Shown in pieces: positions 25,295-33,786 of a DNA stretch of 64,000 nt. The stretch lies in contig NZ_BDAY01000030.1 in NCBI RefSeq assembly GCF_001612685.1, forward strand, positions 61,371 to 125,370, given 5' to 3'. Below the pieces are notes generated by a model that was not told the DNA's origin, did no database searches, and was given only the letters and a program-made list of their open reading frames with translations. How positions within the stretch are numbered: the stretch's first letter is position 1; every line of letters starts with the position of its first letter. This DNA is from Nocardia altamirensis NBRC 108246 (GTDB lineage Bacteria > Actinomycetota > Actinomycetes > Mycobacteriales > Mycobacteriaceae). The translations under genes were made by a program, and so were the position numbers.

Positions 25295-26500
25295 TTACAC
25301 CGCGACGGGCTCCGGCAACCAGTGCACCGGTGTGACTTCGCGAATGTGCACCAGGACGTCGAAGGCGCCGGCCAGCGAGTCGAACGCGAGATACGCGCCT
25401 GCATCCTCGGCCGGGTCGTACATGCCGCTGATAATGCGCGCCTTGGCCGGAGCATCGAGCCATGCGCGCACCGCTTCGGGCGCGTCGGCGTGCAGGTCTA
25501 CGTAGTAGACGGGCAGGTCGATCTCGCCGAGGAGCGCATCGATCAGCTCCGGCCGCGGGGCGGGCGCGACGGCGACGCCGAGGTCGCCGTGGTGGAAACC
25601 GATGGCAACCGACGCGTATCCGGTGCCGAACGCGTCACGCAGGTAGGAACCGATGCCACGGAATGCGGCTGTCCCCAACCCCGCTCCGAGGTTCATGGTG
25701 AGGGCAATGCCGTCCCAGTACACGACCTTAGCGCCGGTGCTGTGCTGCCAGTCGACGACTCGCTGGCCCGCGGCGCTCGAGTCGCGGCCGAATCCGCCCT
25801 TTCCGGCGACGCTGTTGGCGTGGAAGTCGACGATCAGCTGCGCGTGCGCCAGCACCTCGGCGTATCCCGTTGTCTTCGGCAGGGTTTCGACCAATGCCAG
25901 GGCAGCGCGGGCATCCTCGACGAAGGGGCGGCCTGGATGGATGCCTCGATGCCGCTGAATGTGCTCGTCGACCCGGTGTGCGGTGCGGATCGGCGCGAGG
26001 TGAGTGTCGATGGCGGACAACCGATCCGGCGCCACGCGGCGGACGTAGTCGAGAACGGCATCGTAGTCCGAGGCTTCGGCGCGCGGCGGCTCGACGCCGA
26101 GGATGCGGATCGGGTCGTCCGGGTGCGCCTGGTTGAACGCGCGGATCCAGTGCAGTGCCGCAACGGTTTCCGTGGTTCGCCACGGCGCCCACGAGCCGGC
26201 CAGCACCGATTCGGGATCGCCGATCCCGGCGCGCACGTAGTCGTCCCAGCGTGCGCCGGACCGGGCGCTGTCTTGGATGGCCAACCCGCGGAAGCCATGT
26301 CGTTCGACCAGTGCGCGGAACACCCGCTCCTGGATTCCGGACAACTGTTGGGAGAAGCGCGTCGACTCGCCGAGCCCGACCACCGTCGCGGACCCGAGCC
26401 GGTCGAGCAGTGGATCGAGATCGGCGCCGGTGGCGTTCGGATCGGTGTCGAGCACTGTCTGGGCGTTGGCACTGAGCCATTCGCGCACTGTGGTTTTCAT
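25295..26500 (-). CDS. Erythromycin-esterase-family protein, catalytic His absent
   Basis: ATG 26500 has an ideal AGGAGG 5 bases upstream, giving 401 aa; the longer open frame is not used. The protein follows the erythromycin esterase/EreA-like fold along its full length: VVGLGESTRFSQQL near residue 40, SWAPWRTTETVAALHWIRAFN, ILGVEPPRAE, IGSYLRDAFGTGYASVAIGF. The histidine expected in the family motif GE(S/A)xH is Arg here, and the usual HNGH-type box is replaced by YWDGIAL, although later HH (GFHHGD) remains. It is therefore unlikely to be a classical macrolide esterase. The same form may define a separate actinobacterial subfamily. Confidence 0.75.
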   Translation of the reverse strand: MKTTVREWLSANAQTVLDTDPNATGADLDPLLDRLGSATVVGLGESTRFSQQLSGIQERVFRALVERHGFRGLAIQDSARSGARWDDYVRAGIGDPESVLAGSWAPWRTTETVAALHWIRAFNQAHPDDPIRILGVEPPRAEASDYDAVLDYVRRVAPDRLSAIDTHLAPIRTAHRVDEHIQRHRGIHPGRPFVEDARAALALVETLPKTTGYAEVLAHAQLIVDFHANSVAGKGGFGRDSSAAGQRVVDWQHSTGAKVVYWDGIALTMNLGAGLGTAAFRGIGSYLRDAFGTGYASVAIGFHHGDLGVAVAPAPRPELIDALLGEIDLPVYYVDLHADAPEAVRAWLDAPAKARIISGMYDPAEDAGAYLAFDSLAGAFDVLVHIREVTPVHWLPEPVAV

Positions 26501-26602
26501 GGTTCCTCCTGAAAGACGATCCGACGCAGCCCAGCCTCGTACATGAACTAATGTTGAGGTCAAGGGCTGGGCCGGATCGTGGAGAACCCGTCGCGGAAAC
26601 CT

Positions 26603-27712
26603 TTACAGCGTTGTGCGCATGAGCAGCACGTTGTACTGACTGTGCACGGTCGTCAGGTAGTACAGATCACGCCCGGTCTGGTACGGGAAGATCGACGGCG
26701 CATACGCGCTCGGCAGCTCCCTGGTATCGATCAACACCTCGGGATCACTCCACGGTCCCGTCGGCGCGGGCGCTCGGCGCATGACGACCGAGTTGAACGG
26801 GTCGGTGGTGAGCGAGATGTATTGCCCCAGATACGCGTTGTACATCACCGAGAGTTCACCGACGCCCCACATGATCGGCGCCGCGGCGTCGACATCTCCG
26901 CGCCGCCACCGCTCGCCGTCCCAGTACTCGTAGGCGCCGAGGTCGGTGATCTCCGCCTCGGGCACCCGCGCGACGAACGCTTGGTTGTTGCGTCCCGGCG
27001 GTGTGCCGTACTCGTAGACGAAGCCGCCGTCCTTGAGGAATGCGTTCATCTGAAAGTTGCTGTTGCCGCCCTCATCCGGCCGCCTGGTAGCGGGCAGTTC
27101 GCCCCAGGTTTCGCCGTTGTCGCCGGAGGCGGCGAGCCCGGAATAGTTCGTGCTCCACTGGCCGACCTCGTCCCAGCTGCGCACCGACATCAAGCTCATG
27201 AATTGCACGCCACCGACCGAAATGCCTGCTGTCGGAATGCGACTGATCTCGAGGAAGGGAATCTTCGGGCTCGGTATCAAATCGCGGGCCTGACCGAATA
27301 CATCCCGGACCACGCTGTCGAAATAAATCCCATTTGCCGGGTTCTGGGTGTGGCTGCGCGTCAGAATATTGGAGCGCCACGCCCAAAAGCTGCCTGCGAG
27401 CAGATTGGGGAAGCCGAGGCCGGCAGTGTCGCCGAAGGCGGTGAGTAGCTCGCCGTTCCCGTTGTCCCACATGATCCCGAGGTCGGTGCCGAGCACGTTG
27501 TAGGCCTGGGTGTTGTTCGGGCTTGCCATGCCGGTCATCTGGAACACGGCCTTGCTGCGGCCAGGCAGATTGGGCAGGCCGTTGCTGCCGTTGAGCACCG
27601 GAATCGGATTGATCGTGTTCGGGTTCGCGGTGGCCGGGGCGGCAGTGACGGTGAGAAGCAAGGCCGAAGCACCCGCCAACGCTGAAAGCACGATGGATGC
27701 TGTTCTGGTCAA
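26603..27712 (-). CDS. Secreted DUF4185 protein, GH183-like D-arabinanase candidate
   Basis: The start is TTG 27712, chosen because GGAGGG lies 8 bases upstream and the resulting N terminus is a clean signal peptide (SALAGASALLLTVTAAPATA, then NP). The mature protein has the DUF4185 pattern: MTGMASPNNTQAYNVLGTDLG, MWDNGNGELLTAFGDTAG, FWAWRSNIL, SGLAASGDNGETWG and AFVARVPEAEI, giving a five-bladed propeller-type fold. Characterised DUF4185 members (GH183) are endo-D-arabinanases acting on arabinogalactan and lipoarabinomannan of mycolata, so cell-envelope remodelling is likely. The family is assigned with confidence, the activity by inference. Confidence 0.8.
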   Translation of the reverse strand: MTRTASIVLSALAGASALLLTVTAAPATANPNTINPIPVLNGSNGLPNLPGRSKAVFQMTGMASPNNTQAYNVLGTDLGIMWDNGNGELLTAFGDTAGLGFPNLLAGSFWAWRSNILTRSHTQNPANGIYFDSVVRDVFGQARDLIPSPKIPFLEISRIPTAGISVGGVQFMSLMSVRSWDEVGQWSTNYSGLAASGDNGETWGELPATRRPDEGGNSNFQMNAFLKDGGFVYEYGTPPGRNNQAFVARVPEAEITDLGAYEYWDGERWRRGDVDAAAPIMWGVGELSVMYNAYLGQYISLTTDPFNSVVMRRAPAPTGPWSDPEVLIDTRELPSAYAPSIFPYQTGRDLYYLTTVHSQYNVLLMRTTL

Positions 27713-27889
27713 GTCTGTGAGCCCTCCGGATTCTCGCCGAGAGCGATGCGAAACACAGACTTCCCGCGATACACAGACCACTCGCGGCGTGCAGCGCACC
27801 ACAATTCGACTGGCTGGCAAATCCCTCAAATATTAGCAGTGAATTAGCCAAAATGTGGTGCCTGGCCCGGGCGTCAGGCCGTTGTCGCG

Positions 27890-28648
27890 TTAGCTTTTCG
27901 AGGACTTCCCCTGTGTTGCCAGCCGAATGATCAGCGGTAGCTGGGTCGCGCGTTCCAATGCGAACGTGCGGCGTGTCGAGGCGTGCCATGCCTTGTCGAA
28001 GAGTCGTTTGGCGCCTGCGACGGCATGCGGGGAGCGGGTCGCGATCCGCTCGGCGAGCTTCTCCGCGGCGGCGACCGGATCCGCGGTGACCTCGGTGACC
28101 AGGCCGATGCGCTCGGCGTAGGCGGCGTCGACGGTGTCCGCGGTCATGGTCAGCAGCAGCGCCTTGTCGACGCCGATCAGCCGGGACAGCGTGGCCGCGC
28201 CGGTCATGTCCGGCACGAGTCCGTGCTTGCCCTCCATCACCGAGAACTCCGAGTCCGGGGTGGCGAAGCGGACGTCGGCGGCCAGTGCGAGTTGCAGCCC
28301 GCCGCCGTAGCAGCGGCCGTGCACCGCGGCGATCACCGGAACCCGCAGCCTGCGCCATGACCAGCAGGCTTCCTGGAAGGTGTTGGTGCCACGCCATGGC
28401 AGCGGCACGAAGCTGCGCACGATGGACAGCGGATCGCCGGTGGCCTTGGCGATGTCGAGTCCGCTGCTGAAGCTGGGGCCGTTGCCGGACAGGATGACCG
28501 CGCGCACGTCGTCGCGGCCCGCGATGGTGTCGGCGGTGCGGATCAGGTCGCGGAGCATGTCGATGGTGAGGCCGTTGTGCTTGTCCGGCCGGTCGAGTGT
28601 GACGTAGGCGCGGTCGCCGTCGAACCGCAGCGCGATGTTGGTGCCCAT
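27890..28648 (-). CDS. Crotonase/enoyl-CoA hydratase family protein
   Basis: The 252-aa product shows the crotonase fold with oxyanion-hole segments FSSGLDIAK and GRCYGGGLQLALAADV. At the catalytic loop it has EFSVMEGKHGLVPDMTG: the first acidic position is Glu in MEGK and the usual second Glu is Asp in PDMTG. That substitution is typical of dienoyl-CoA isomerase-like (ECH1) members rather than of hydratases. It therefore probably isomerises dienoyl-CoA in unsaturated fatty acid oxidation. It is monocistronic and divergent from the thiolase operon, with the operator at 28729 in the shared upstream region. Confidence 0.85.
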   Translation of the reverse strand: MGTNIALRFDGDRAYVTLDRPDKHNGLTIDMLRDLIRTADTIAGRDDVRAVILSGNGPSFSSGLDIAKATGDPLSIVRSFVPLPWRGTNTFQEACWSWRRLRVPVIAAVHGRCYGGGLQLALAADVRFATPDSEFSVMEGKHGLVPDMTGAATLSRLIGVDKALLLTMTADTVDAAYAERIGLVTEVTADPVAAAEKLAERIATRSPHAVAGAKRLFDKAWHASTRRTFALERATQLPLIIRLATQGKSSKS

Positions 28649-28728
28649 TCTCGGATCTTACCCGTGAGTCAGTTCAGGTCCAGTGGGTCATTGCCCGGTG
28701 GAACGGGGTCTGTTCTAATCGAACTCAA

Positions 28729-28752
28729 GTTACCGTCAATGCTGACGGTAAC
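28729..28752. promoter_or_regulatory. Perfect palindromic operator of the thiolase-crotonase-TetR operon
   Basis: GTTACCGTCA and TGACGGTAAC are perfect 10-bp inverted arms around ATGC. The element lies 20 bases before the thiolase-like gene and its ribosome site (GGAGG at 28763), so a bound repressor would block transcription. The TetR regulator encoded as third gene of the same operon is the obvious candidate ligand, giving autoregulation. Confidence 0.75.
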
Positions 28753-28771
28753 CGCGAGGAGCGGAGGAACA

Positions 28772-30304
28772 ATGCTGCCAGCGGGAATGGACCCCCGAAC
28801 GCCGGTGCTCGTCGGCGCCGGGCAGGTCGTGCACCGAAACGACGAGCCTGGACTGCCGGGACCGGTTGAACTCGCCGCCGAATCCTTGCGCCGTGCGGGC
28901 GCCGACAGCGGCACCGCCGATCGGCTGCTGCGCTCGGCCGACCTGATCGCGGCCGCGGCGCCGGTCAGCAGGCCGTACGCGGATCTCGGCGCGCTCGTCG
29001 CCGCCGAACTCGGCGCGACACCGAAGCGGACGATGCAGTCCGTGCGCTTCGGCGGCGACGCACCGCAGCGCCTGCTCAACACGGTCGCGCAGGCCATCGC
29101 CGACGGGCAGGCGGACATCGCGCTGATCACCGGCGCCGAGGCGGTGGCCGCATGGAACGCCGCGACCCGCACCGGTGCCGCGCTCGACTGGCCGGAGCAG
29201 CCGGACGACCTGGCGCCGAGCGAGCTCGTCGGCTCGGATCGAGCGCCCAACTCCGACATGGAAACCGACGCCGGGATGTGGGGCCCGGTGTACTTCTATG
29301 CCCTGATGGAAACCGCGCTGCGCGGTCGGCTCGGACTGAGCGAAGCCGAGCATCGGGCGCGGATCGGCGGCCTGTGGTCGCGGCTGTCCGATATCGCGGC
29401 GCGCAATCCCTATGCGTGGCAACCGGAGTCGCACGCCGTCGCCGACCTGGTGACGCCGTCGTCGACGAATCGGCTGGTGTCTACGCCGTATCCGAAGCTG
29501 CTCATCGCGAACCTGTCGGTGAATCAGGGTGCCGGGCTGATCGTCTGCAGCGCGGCCGCGGCCGACGCCGCTGGGGTGCCTCGAGACCGGTGGGTGTTCC
29601 CGCACGGTGGGGCGACCGCGACCGACGAGTGGATCGTCACCGAACGTGCGGACATGTCCGTCTCGCCCGCCATCGCCGCAGCCGGGCAGGCCGCGCTCGG
29701 CGCCGCTGGCATCGGCATCGATGAGGTCGCGCACATCGACCTGTACTCGTGCTTTCCGGTTGCGGTGCAGGTCGCTGCCGAGGCGCTCGGCCTGCCGATC
29801 GACGATCCGGCGCGGCCGTTGTCGGTGACCGGCGGGCTCACGTTCGCGGGCGGGCCGGGCAACAACTACACCACTCATTCGATCGCGACGCTGGTCGGCT
29901 TGTTGCGCGAAGACCCCGAAGCCTACGGTCTGGCGACCGCGCTCGGCTGGTACATCACCAAGCATGGCGTCGGCGTGTACTCGGCGAAACCGCCTGCGCG
30001 GCTGTTTCATTCGATCGAGGCGGAAGTGCCTGCGGCGCGCCGCGCAGCTGCGCCCGGTTACACCGGGCCGGTAAATGTCGAGTCCTACACCGTCGTCTAC
30101 CGCAAGGGCCCTGCGCCGGAGCACGCCGACGAGGCGGAAGCTGTTGTGGTCAGTGCTCTTACCCCCACCGGCGCCCGCATACTGGTTCGGGCGTCGGATG
30201 CTGAGACTGTTGCCGCGTTTGTCGACGGTGACCCGCTCGGCGCTGCGGCTGAGATCGCCGCGGCCGAAAAGCTCACTCTGCTGACTGAGAGGACCGTCAA
30301 ATGA
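28772..30304 (+). CDS. Thiolase-superfamily protein without the usual nucleophilic Cys
   Basis: ATG 28772 has GGAGGAAC 2-5 bases upstream; the frame is open for 195 bases before it but without signals. The 510-aa product begins MLPAGMDPRTPVLVGAG and follows the thiolase fold: RSADLIAAAA, LITGAEAVAAW, IDLYSCFPVAVQVAAEALGL, GGLTFAGGPGNNYTTHSIA. Where thiolases have a Cys in the acyl-binding loop it reads SVRFGGDAPQRLLN, so Claisen condensation by the standard mechanism is unlikely. The C-terminal ~100 residues form an additional OB-like domain. It is the first gene of a three-gene operon with a crotonase and a TetR regulator, so a role on acyl-CoA is expected. The next gene overlaps by ATGA. 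Confidence 0.8.
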   Translation: MLPAGMDPRTPVLVGAGQVVHRNDEPGLPGPVELAAESLRRAGADSGTADRLLRSADLIAAAAPVSRPYADLGALVAAELGATPKRTMQSVRFGGDAPQRLLNTVAQAIADGQADIALITGAEAVAAWNAATRTGAALDWPEQPDDLAPSELVGSDRAPNSDMETDAGMWGPVYFYALMETALRGRLGLSEAEHRARIGGLWSRLSDIAARNPYAWQPESHAVADLVTPSSTNRLVSTPYPKLLIANLSVNQGAGLIVCSAAAADAAGVPRDRWVFPHGGATATDEWIVTERADMSVSPAIAAAGQAALGAAGIGIDEVAHIDLYSCFPVAVQVAAEALGLPIDDPARPLSVTGGLTFAGGPGNNYTTHSIATLVGLLREDPEAYGLATALGWYITKHGVGVYSAKPPARLFHSIEAEVPAARRAAAPGYTGPVNVESYTVVYRKGPAPEHADEAEAVVVSALTPTGARILVRASDAETVAAFVDGDPLGAAAEIAAAEKLTLLTERTVK

Positions 30305-31065
30305 CTGAAGTGATCTTGGTGGAACGGCGTGACGCCATCACCGTGCTGACCGTCAACCGGCCCGAGGCCCGCAACGCCATCAATCTGGCGACCGCACAGG
30401 CCATCGAGGCCGCCGTCGACGAGTTCGAAGCCGACGACACCGCCAGGGTGCTCGTGCTCACCGGCGCGGGCGGAACCTTCAGCGCCGGTATGGATCTAGT
30501 CGCCGCGTCGAAGGGCGAGATGCCGATGACGCAGCGCCGTGGTCCGCTGGGCATCGCGGCGAAACCTCCGGTGAAGCCGATGATTTCGGCGGTCGAGGGT
30601 TTCGCGCTCGCGGGTGGTTTCGAGCTGGCGCTCTCCGGTGACCTCATTGTCGCGGCGAGCAATGCCCAGTTCGGCATCCCGGAAGTCAAGCGCGGACTGG
30701 TCGCGGCAGGTGGCGGCGTGCTGCGCCTCACCCAGCGGTTGCCGCGCAGCATGGCCGCCGAGCTCGCGCTGACCGGCGGGCGGGTCAGCGCCGAGCGGCT
30801 CTATCAGCTCGGCCTGGTCAATCGAGTGACCGAGCCCGGTGGCGCATTGGCCGCCGCGCTGGAGCTGGCCGCCGAAATTGCCGCTGCCGCACCGCTTGCC
30901 GTCGCCGCGAGCAAGCGGATCATCGACGAGTCGCCGGACTGGACCGTTGCGGAGGGGTTCGCCAAGCAGGGTGAAATCGCCTTGCCCGCACTGTTTTCCA
31001 AAGATGCCGCCGAGGGTGCGCTTGCCTTCGCGCAGAAGCGCGAACCCCAGTGGCAGGGGCGCTGA
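30301..31065 (+). CDS. Enoyl-CoA hydratase
   Basis: The 254-aa product has the crotonase signatures FSAGMDLVA (first oxyanion-hole element) and EGFALAGGFELALSGDLIV (second), and the catalytic loop QFGIPEVKRGLVAAGGGV with a glutamate in IPE; the second acidic position is Gly or Ala, as in some EchA-type isomerases and lyases. Its start overlaps the thiolase stop (ATGA). The partner operon and the regulator downstream suggest hydration or cleavage in a branched or aromatic acyl-CoA pathway. The substrate is unknown. Confidence 0.85.
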   Translation: MTEVILVERRDAITVLTVNRPEARNAINLATAQAIEAAVDEFEADDTARVLVLTGAGGTFSAGMDLVAASKGEMPMTQRRGPLGIAAKPPVKPMISAVEGFALAGGFELALSGDLIVAASNAQFGIPEVKRGLVAAGGGVLRLTQRLPRSMAAELALTGGRVSAERLYQLGLVNRVTEPGGALAAALELAAEIAAAAPLAVAASKRIIDESPDWTVAEGFAKQGEIALPALFSKDAAEGALAFAQKREPQWQGR

Positions 31066-31070
31066 CCTCC

Positions 31071-31715
31071 GTGGGAGTACGCGTCCGGGAGACGCAGGCG
31101 CAGCGCAGGGCGCGCATGCGCACGCGCCTCCTGGACGCGGCGCTGGAGAGCCTGGTCGAAGACGGCTACGCAGGCACAACCACGCTCGCGGTGCAGAAGC
31201 GGGCCGGGGTGCCGCGCGGCACGCTGCAGCATCACTTCCCGACCAAGGCCGAGCTGCTGGCCGGTGCGGTCGAACACCTCGCCACGCGCCGATATGACCA
31301 GCTGGCAAAGGAATTCGAGGACATTCCCGCGACGGCGGATCGGCTCGAGGTCGCCGTCGAGTTGACTATGCGGATGCTCAGCGGGCCGTCGTTCCTTGCC
31401 GCGCTGGAGATTTGGGTTGGTGCGCGCACCGACCCGGAACTGCTTGCCGCGTTCCTGCCGCTGGAGCGTCGGCTGTTCGAGCTGATGCACAGCAGTATCC
31501 GGGACAGTTTCCGCGCGGAGTTCCCCGACGACCCGCGGGTGCCGACGATCACCGAGTTCACCATCGAGATCATGACCGGTCTCGCGATGCGGGTGTTGCT
31601 GACCGGTGAGGTGGATCGGAACCTGGTCATCAAGCAGCGCTGGCGGAACGCGGTGCGCATTCTGCTGGGGACGGCGCATCCGGACACGTTGACCGAGCCG
31701 CGCCGGGTTCGATAG
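31071..31715 (+). CDS. TetR-family transcriptional regulator
   Basis: GTG 31071 is taken as start (VGVRVRETQAQRRARM); GTG 31050 is an alternative inside the previous gene. The 214-aa protein has an N-terminal TetR DNA-binding domain with RTRLLDAALESLVEDGYAGTTTLAVQKRAGVPRGTL and the next turn HHFPTKAELL, followed by a helical ligand/dimer domain. It is the last gene of the thiolase-crotonase operon (5-base gap) and probably represses it from the 28729 palindrome, being released by a pathway acyl-CoA. Confidence 0.85.
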   Translation: MGVRVRETQAQRRARMRTRLLDAALESLVEDGYAGTTTLAVQKRAGVPRGTLQHHFPTKAELLAGAVEHLATRRYDQLAKEFEDIPATADRLEVAVELTMRMLSGPSFLAALEIWVGARTDPELLAAFLPLERRLFELMHSSIRDSFRAEFPDDPRVPTITEFTIEIMTGLAMRVLLTGEVDRNLVIKQRWRNAVRILLGTAHPDTLTEPRRVR

Positions 31716-31756
31716 GCAGGCTGGTGCGCCCGACTGTGTGGAAAGGTGTTGTGGCG

Positions 31757-32548
31757 CTACTGGATCCCGGTGCCCGCGGTGTCGAACACCGCCCGCGCGC
31801 ACGCCTCGGGGTCGTCGTAGAACGGCGTGTGGCCGCTGCCGTGCAACGTGACGTGCCTGGCATTCGGCAAATCCGTTCGGGCGCGGCGACTTTGCGTGAG
31901 ATAGGTCAGCAGGATGTCGCGATTGCCCCAGGCGATGGTGACGGGGATGTCGGCCAGACTGCCGTTCTCGTCCAGCTTGGCGTCGGCGAACGACGCGAGG
32001 GCGGACTCGAAGCCGGGCGCGTCTGCTGCGCCGTTCGCGGTGGCGACCGCGACCTGTGCGTTCACCGCCCACGCTTTGCCGAAGACCAGACTGAGGAATG
32101 CGGTGCGGCCCACTGCGGTGCCGAGGATCGTCGGCAGCGCGGGCTGCAATCGGCGCGCGAGCATGCGTGACTTGCCGAGCGACTGCTGACACCAGATCCG
32201 ACCGCTGGTGTCCCAGAACGCGATCGGCGAGAACGCGGTGACCGACCTGGCGAGCCCGCGCGCGCCGAGGTTCAGCGTGATGAGCCCACCCATCGAATTG
32301 CCTGCCAGGTGTGGCCGTTCGAGCCCTTGCTCCACAAGGAAGTCCGCGAGCGCGTCGGTGAGGTTGTCGACGGTGGTTTCCGCCAGTGGCGCCGAATTGC
32401 CGAAGCCGGGCAGATCGACCGCGATCACCTCGAAGGATTCGGCGAGCGCGCCGATGACCGGCTCCCACACCTGCCATCGACTGCCGATCCCATGCACCAG
32501 AACCAGCGGTTCGCCCTTGCCGACTCGGTGATGGTTCAAAGTCGTCAT
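31757..32548 (-). CDS. Alpha/beta hydrolase fold protein
   Basis: From ATG 32548 the product is 263 aa (MTTLNHHRVGKGEPLVLVHG); the frame is open upstream but this start fits the family length. It carries the HGIGSRWQVW oxyanion region, nucleophile elbow GNSMGG, acid WGNRDIL and His in SGHTPF. The fold is the epoxide-hydrolase/peroxidase-like cap-containing type with an acidic elbow neighbour DLPGFGNS. The substrate cannot be told. It is convergent with the TetR gene. Confidence 0.85.
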   Translation of the reverse strand: MTTLNHHRVGKGEPLVLVHGIGSRWQVWEPVIGALAESFEVIAVDLPGFGNSAPLAETTVDNLTDALADFLVEQGLERPHLAGNSMGGLITLNLGARGLARSVTAFSPIAFWDTSGRIWCQQSLGKSRMLARRLQPALPTILGTAVGRTAFLSLVFGKAWAVNAQVAVATANGAADAPGFESALASFADAKLDENGSLADIPVTIAWGNRDILLTYLTQSRRARTDLPNARHVTLHGSGHTPFYDDPEACARAVFDTAGTGIQ

Positions 32549-32739
32549 CTCGGTATCTGTCCCGCCTCTCCGCGTATTCAGGCCAGACTCAGGTGCGTCA
32601 ACAGGGGCGTTGGCGACCGGCGGGATGTCTCTAGGAAAGTTGGCCCGTACCCGGCGAGTTACCCATGTGCTCGACAAATCAGCCGTCCCGTCACAGGCGA
32701 TTGTGGCAGACGGGCCGCATCATCGGTACGGTAATTGGT

Positions 32740-32964
32740 ATGGCAACGCGTAAGGTCACCCTTTCGCTGGACGAGGCCGCCTGGTCCTACGCCGAGCAGG
32801 CCGCGGCCCGCGCGGGCATGTCGCCGTCGGCGTGGATATCGAAGGCCGCTCGGCGCGAAGCCGTGCGCATGGGCTGCAACCCCGCGACGGACGTGACGGC
32901 AGAGGCCGCCGCCGATGCGGCCGAGCTGGCCGCCGCCGAGGAGGCGATGCGTGCGGCGGGGTGA
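32740..32964 (+). CDS. Ribbon-helix-helix antitoxin
   Basis: The 74-aa protein from ATG 32740 starts ATRKVTLSLDEAAW, the beta strand plus first helix of ribbon-helix-helix DNA-binding proteins, then AGMSPSAWISKAARREAVRMG, followed by an Ala/Glu-rich helix that would wrap the toxin. It overlaps the MazF-like gene by 14 bases, so both are translated from one message. It would neutralise the toxin and repress the operon. Confidence 0.75.
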   Translation: MATRKVTLSLDEAAWSYAEQAAARAGMSPSAWISKAARREAVRMGCNPATDVTAEAAADAAELAAAEEAMRAAG

Positions 32965-33247
32965 ACTGTGGATCTACAACCCGCATGGTTCGCCGCGTCG
33001 TCGCACTGTCGTGCTCATCAGCAGTGACGGCATCAACGAGTCGCCGAGACCGTGGCTGATCGCCGCCGAGGTGGTCGAGGATGATCCCCAGGACATTCTC
33101 GCGGTGCCGGTAGACAGCTACGGCTGGGTGCACGCGGGCAACATCGGGCGGATCTTCCGCGGCTGGCTCGCCGAACGCATCGACGAGATGGAAATCGACA
33201 CCATGGAGCGTCTCGACACCGCACTGCGCGCCGCGATGGACCTGTAA
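32951..33247 (+). CDS. MazF/PemK-family toxin
   Basis: The start is GTG 32951 inside the antitoxin gene. The 98-aa product begins RRGELWIYNPHG and continues RRTVVLISSDGIN, the characteristic beta barrel of MazF/PemK RNases, with WVHAGNIGRIFRGWLAERID in the later part. It is slightly shorter than typical MazF and has ESPRPWLIAAEVVEDDPQD where a longer loop is usual. It would cleave mRNA when not bound by the antitoxin. The pair is probably a genomic toxin-antitoxin module; gene order antitoxin-toxin with overlap supports this. Confidence 0.75.
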   Translation: MRRGELWIYNPHGSPRRRTVVLISSDGINESPRPWLIAAEVVEDDPQDILAVPVDSYGWVHAGNIGRIFRGWLAERIDEMEIDTMERLDTALRAAMDL

Positions 33248-33350
33248 ACGCCTCGGCTCCGCAACCCGTTGGCCACGAAGATCGCAGGTCGATCGCCTAC
33301 CATCAGGGCCGACATTCGGAACGGTGTCCAGTCGACGGAAGAGGATGCAG

Positions 33351-33686
33351 GTGCGGATCTCCCTGATCGCCGCGGCGCTCATCGCGCTGCCGGTGCTCGC
33401 GGCATGCGGCGACGACACACCGGCGGCGGCGCCGACGGTGACGCAGGCAGACCTGGCCAAGTCGTTGCAGGACAAGGGTTTCAAGGGCAAGGAACGCGCC
33501 GAGTGCGCGGCGAAACTGTTCTTCGACCAAGGCATTTCGCAGGATGCGCTGCGCCTGATGGTCAGCAACGAGTACGACACCAAGGCCGCCGACGAGCAAA
33601 CCCTAGGCATGAGCAAGGACGACGCGGAGAAGGCGCGCACCGCCAGCACCCGCATCGCCTCCGAATGCATGAGCTTGCCCGGCTGA
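33351..33686 (+). CDS. Small secreted lipoprotein
   Basis: GTG 33351 follows GAGG by 6 bases; GTG 33324 and ATG 33345 are alternatives. The 111-aa product has a lipobox-ending signal (SLIAAALIALPVLAAC, then GDD), so it is expected to be lipidated. The mature part is a four-helix-like acidic domain with a conserved-looking Cys pair (AECAAKLFFD and IASECMSL). No catalytic features are seen; function unknown. Confidence 0.75.
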   Translation: MRISLIAAALIALPVLAACGDDTPAAAPTVTQADLAKSLQDKGFKGKERAECAAKLFFDQGISQDALRLMVSNEYDTKAADEQTLGMSKDDAEKARTASTRIASECMSLPG

Positions 33687-33786
33687 TTGCGGCGTGACCG
33701 TCGCGCAATGGCCAGCGCCGCAGCGGGTGGTCGCCGTATTCTGACGGGACGTCGACGTGCGGATCGGCGGGGAGGAGCCGGTTGCC

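Noticed and set aside
25262..26512. Long + strand open frame opposite the erythromycin-esterase-like gene.
   Set aside because: The minus strand has an ideal AGGAGG-ATG start and a recognisable family, so this is a shadow.
30804..32477. Long open frame on the - strand across the crotonase, TetR and hydrolase genes (about 557 codons).
   Set aside because: It crosses several well-supported genes and shows Arg-rich shadow composition without motifs or a start signal.
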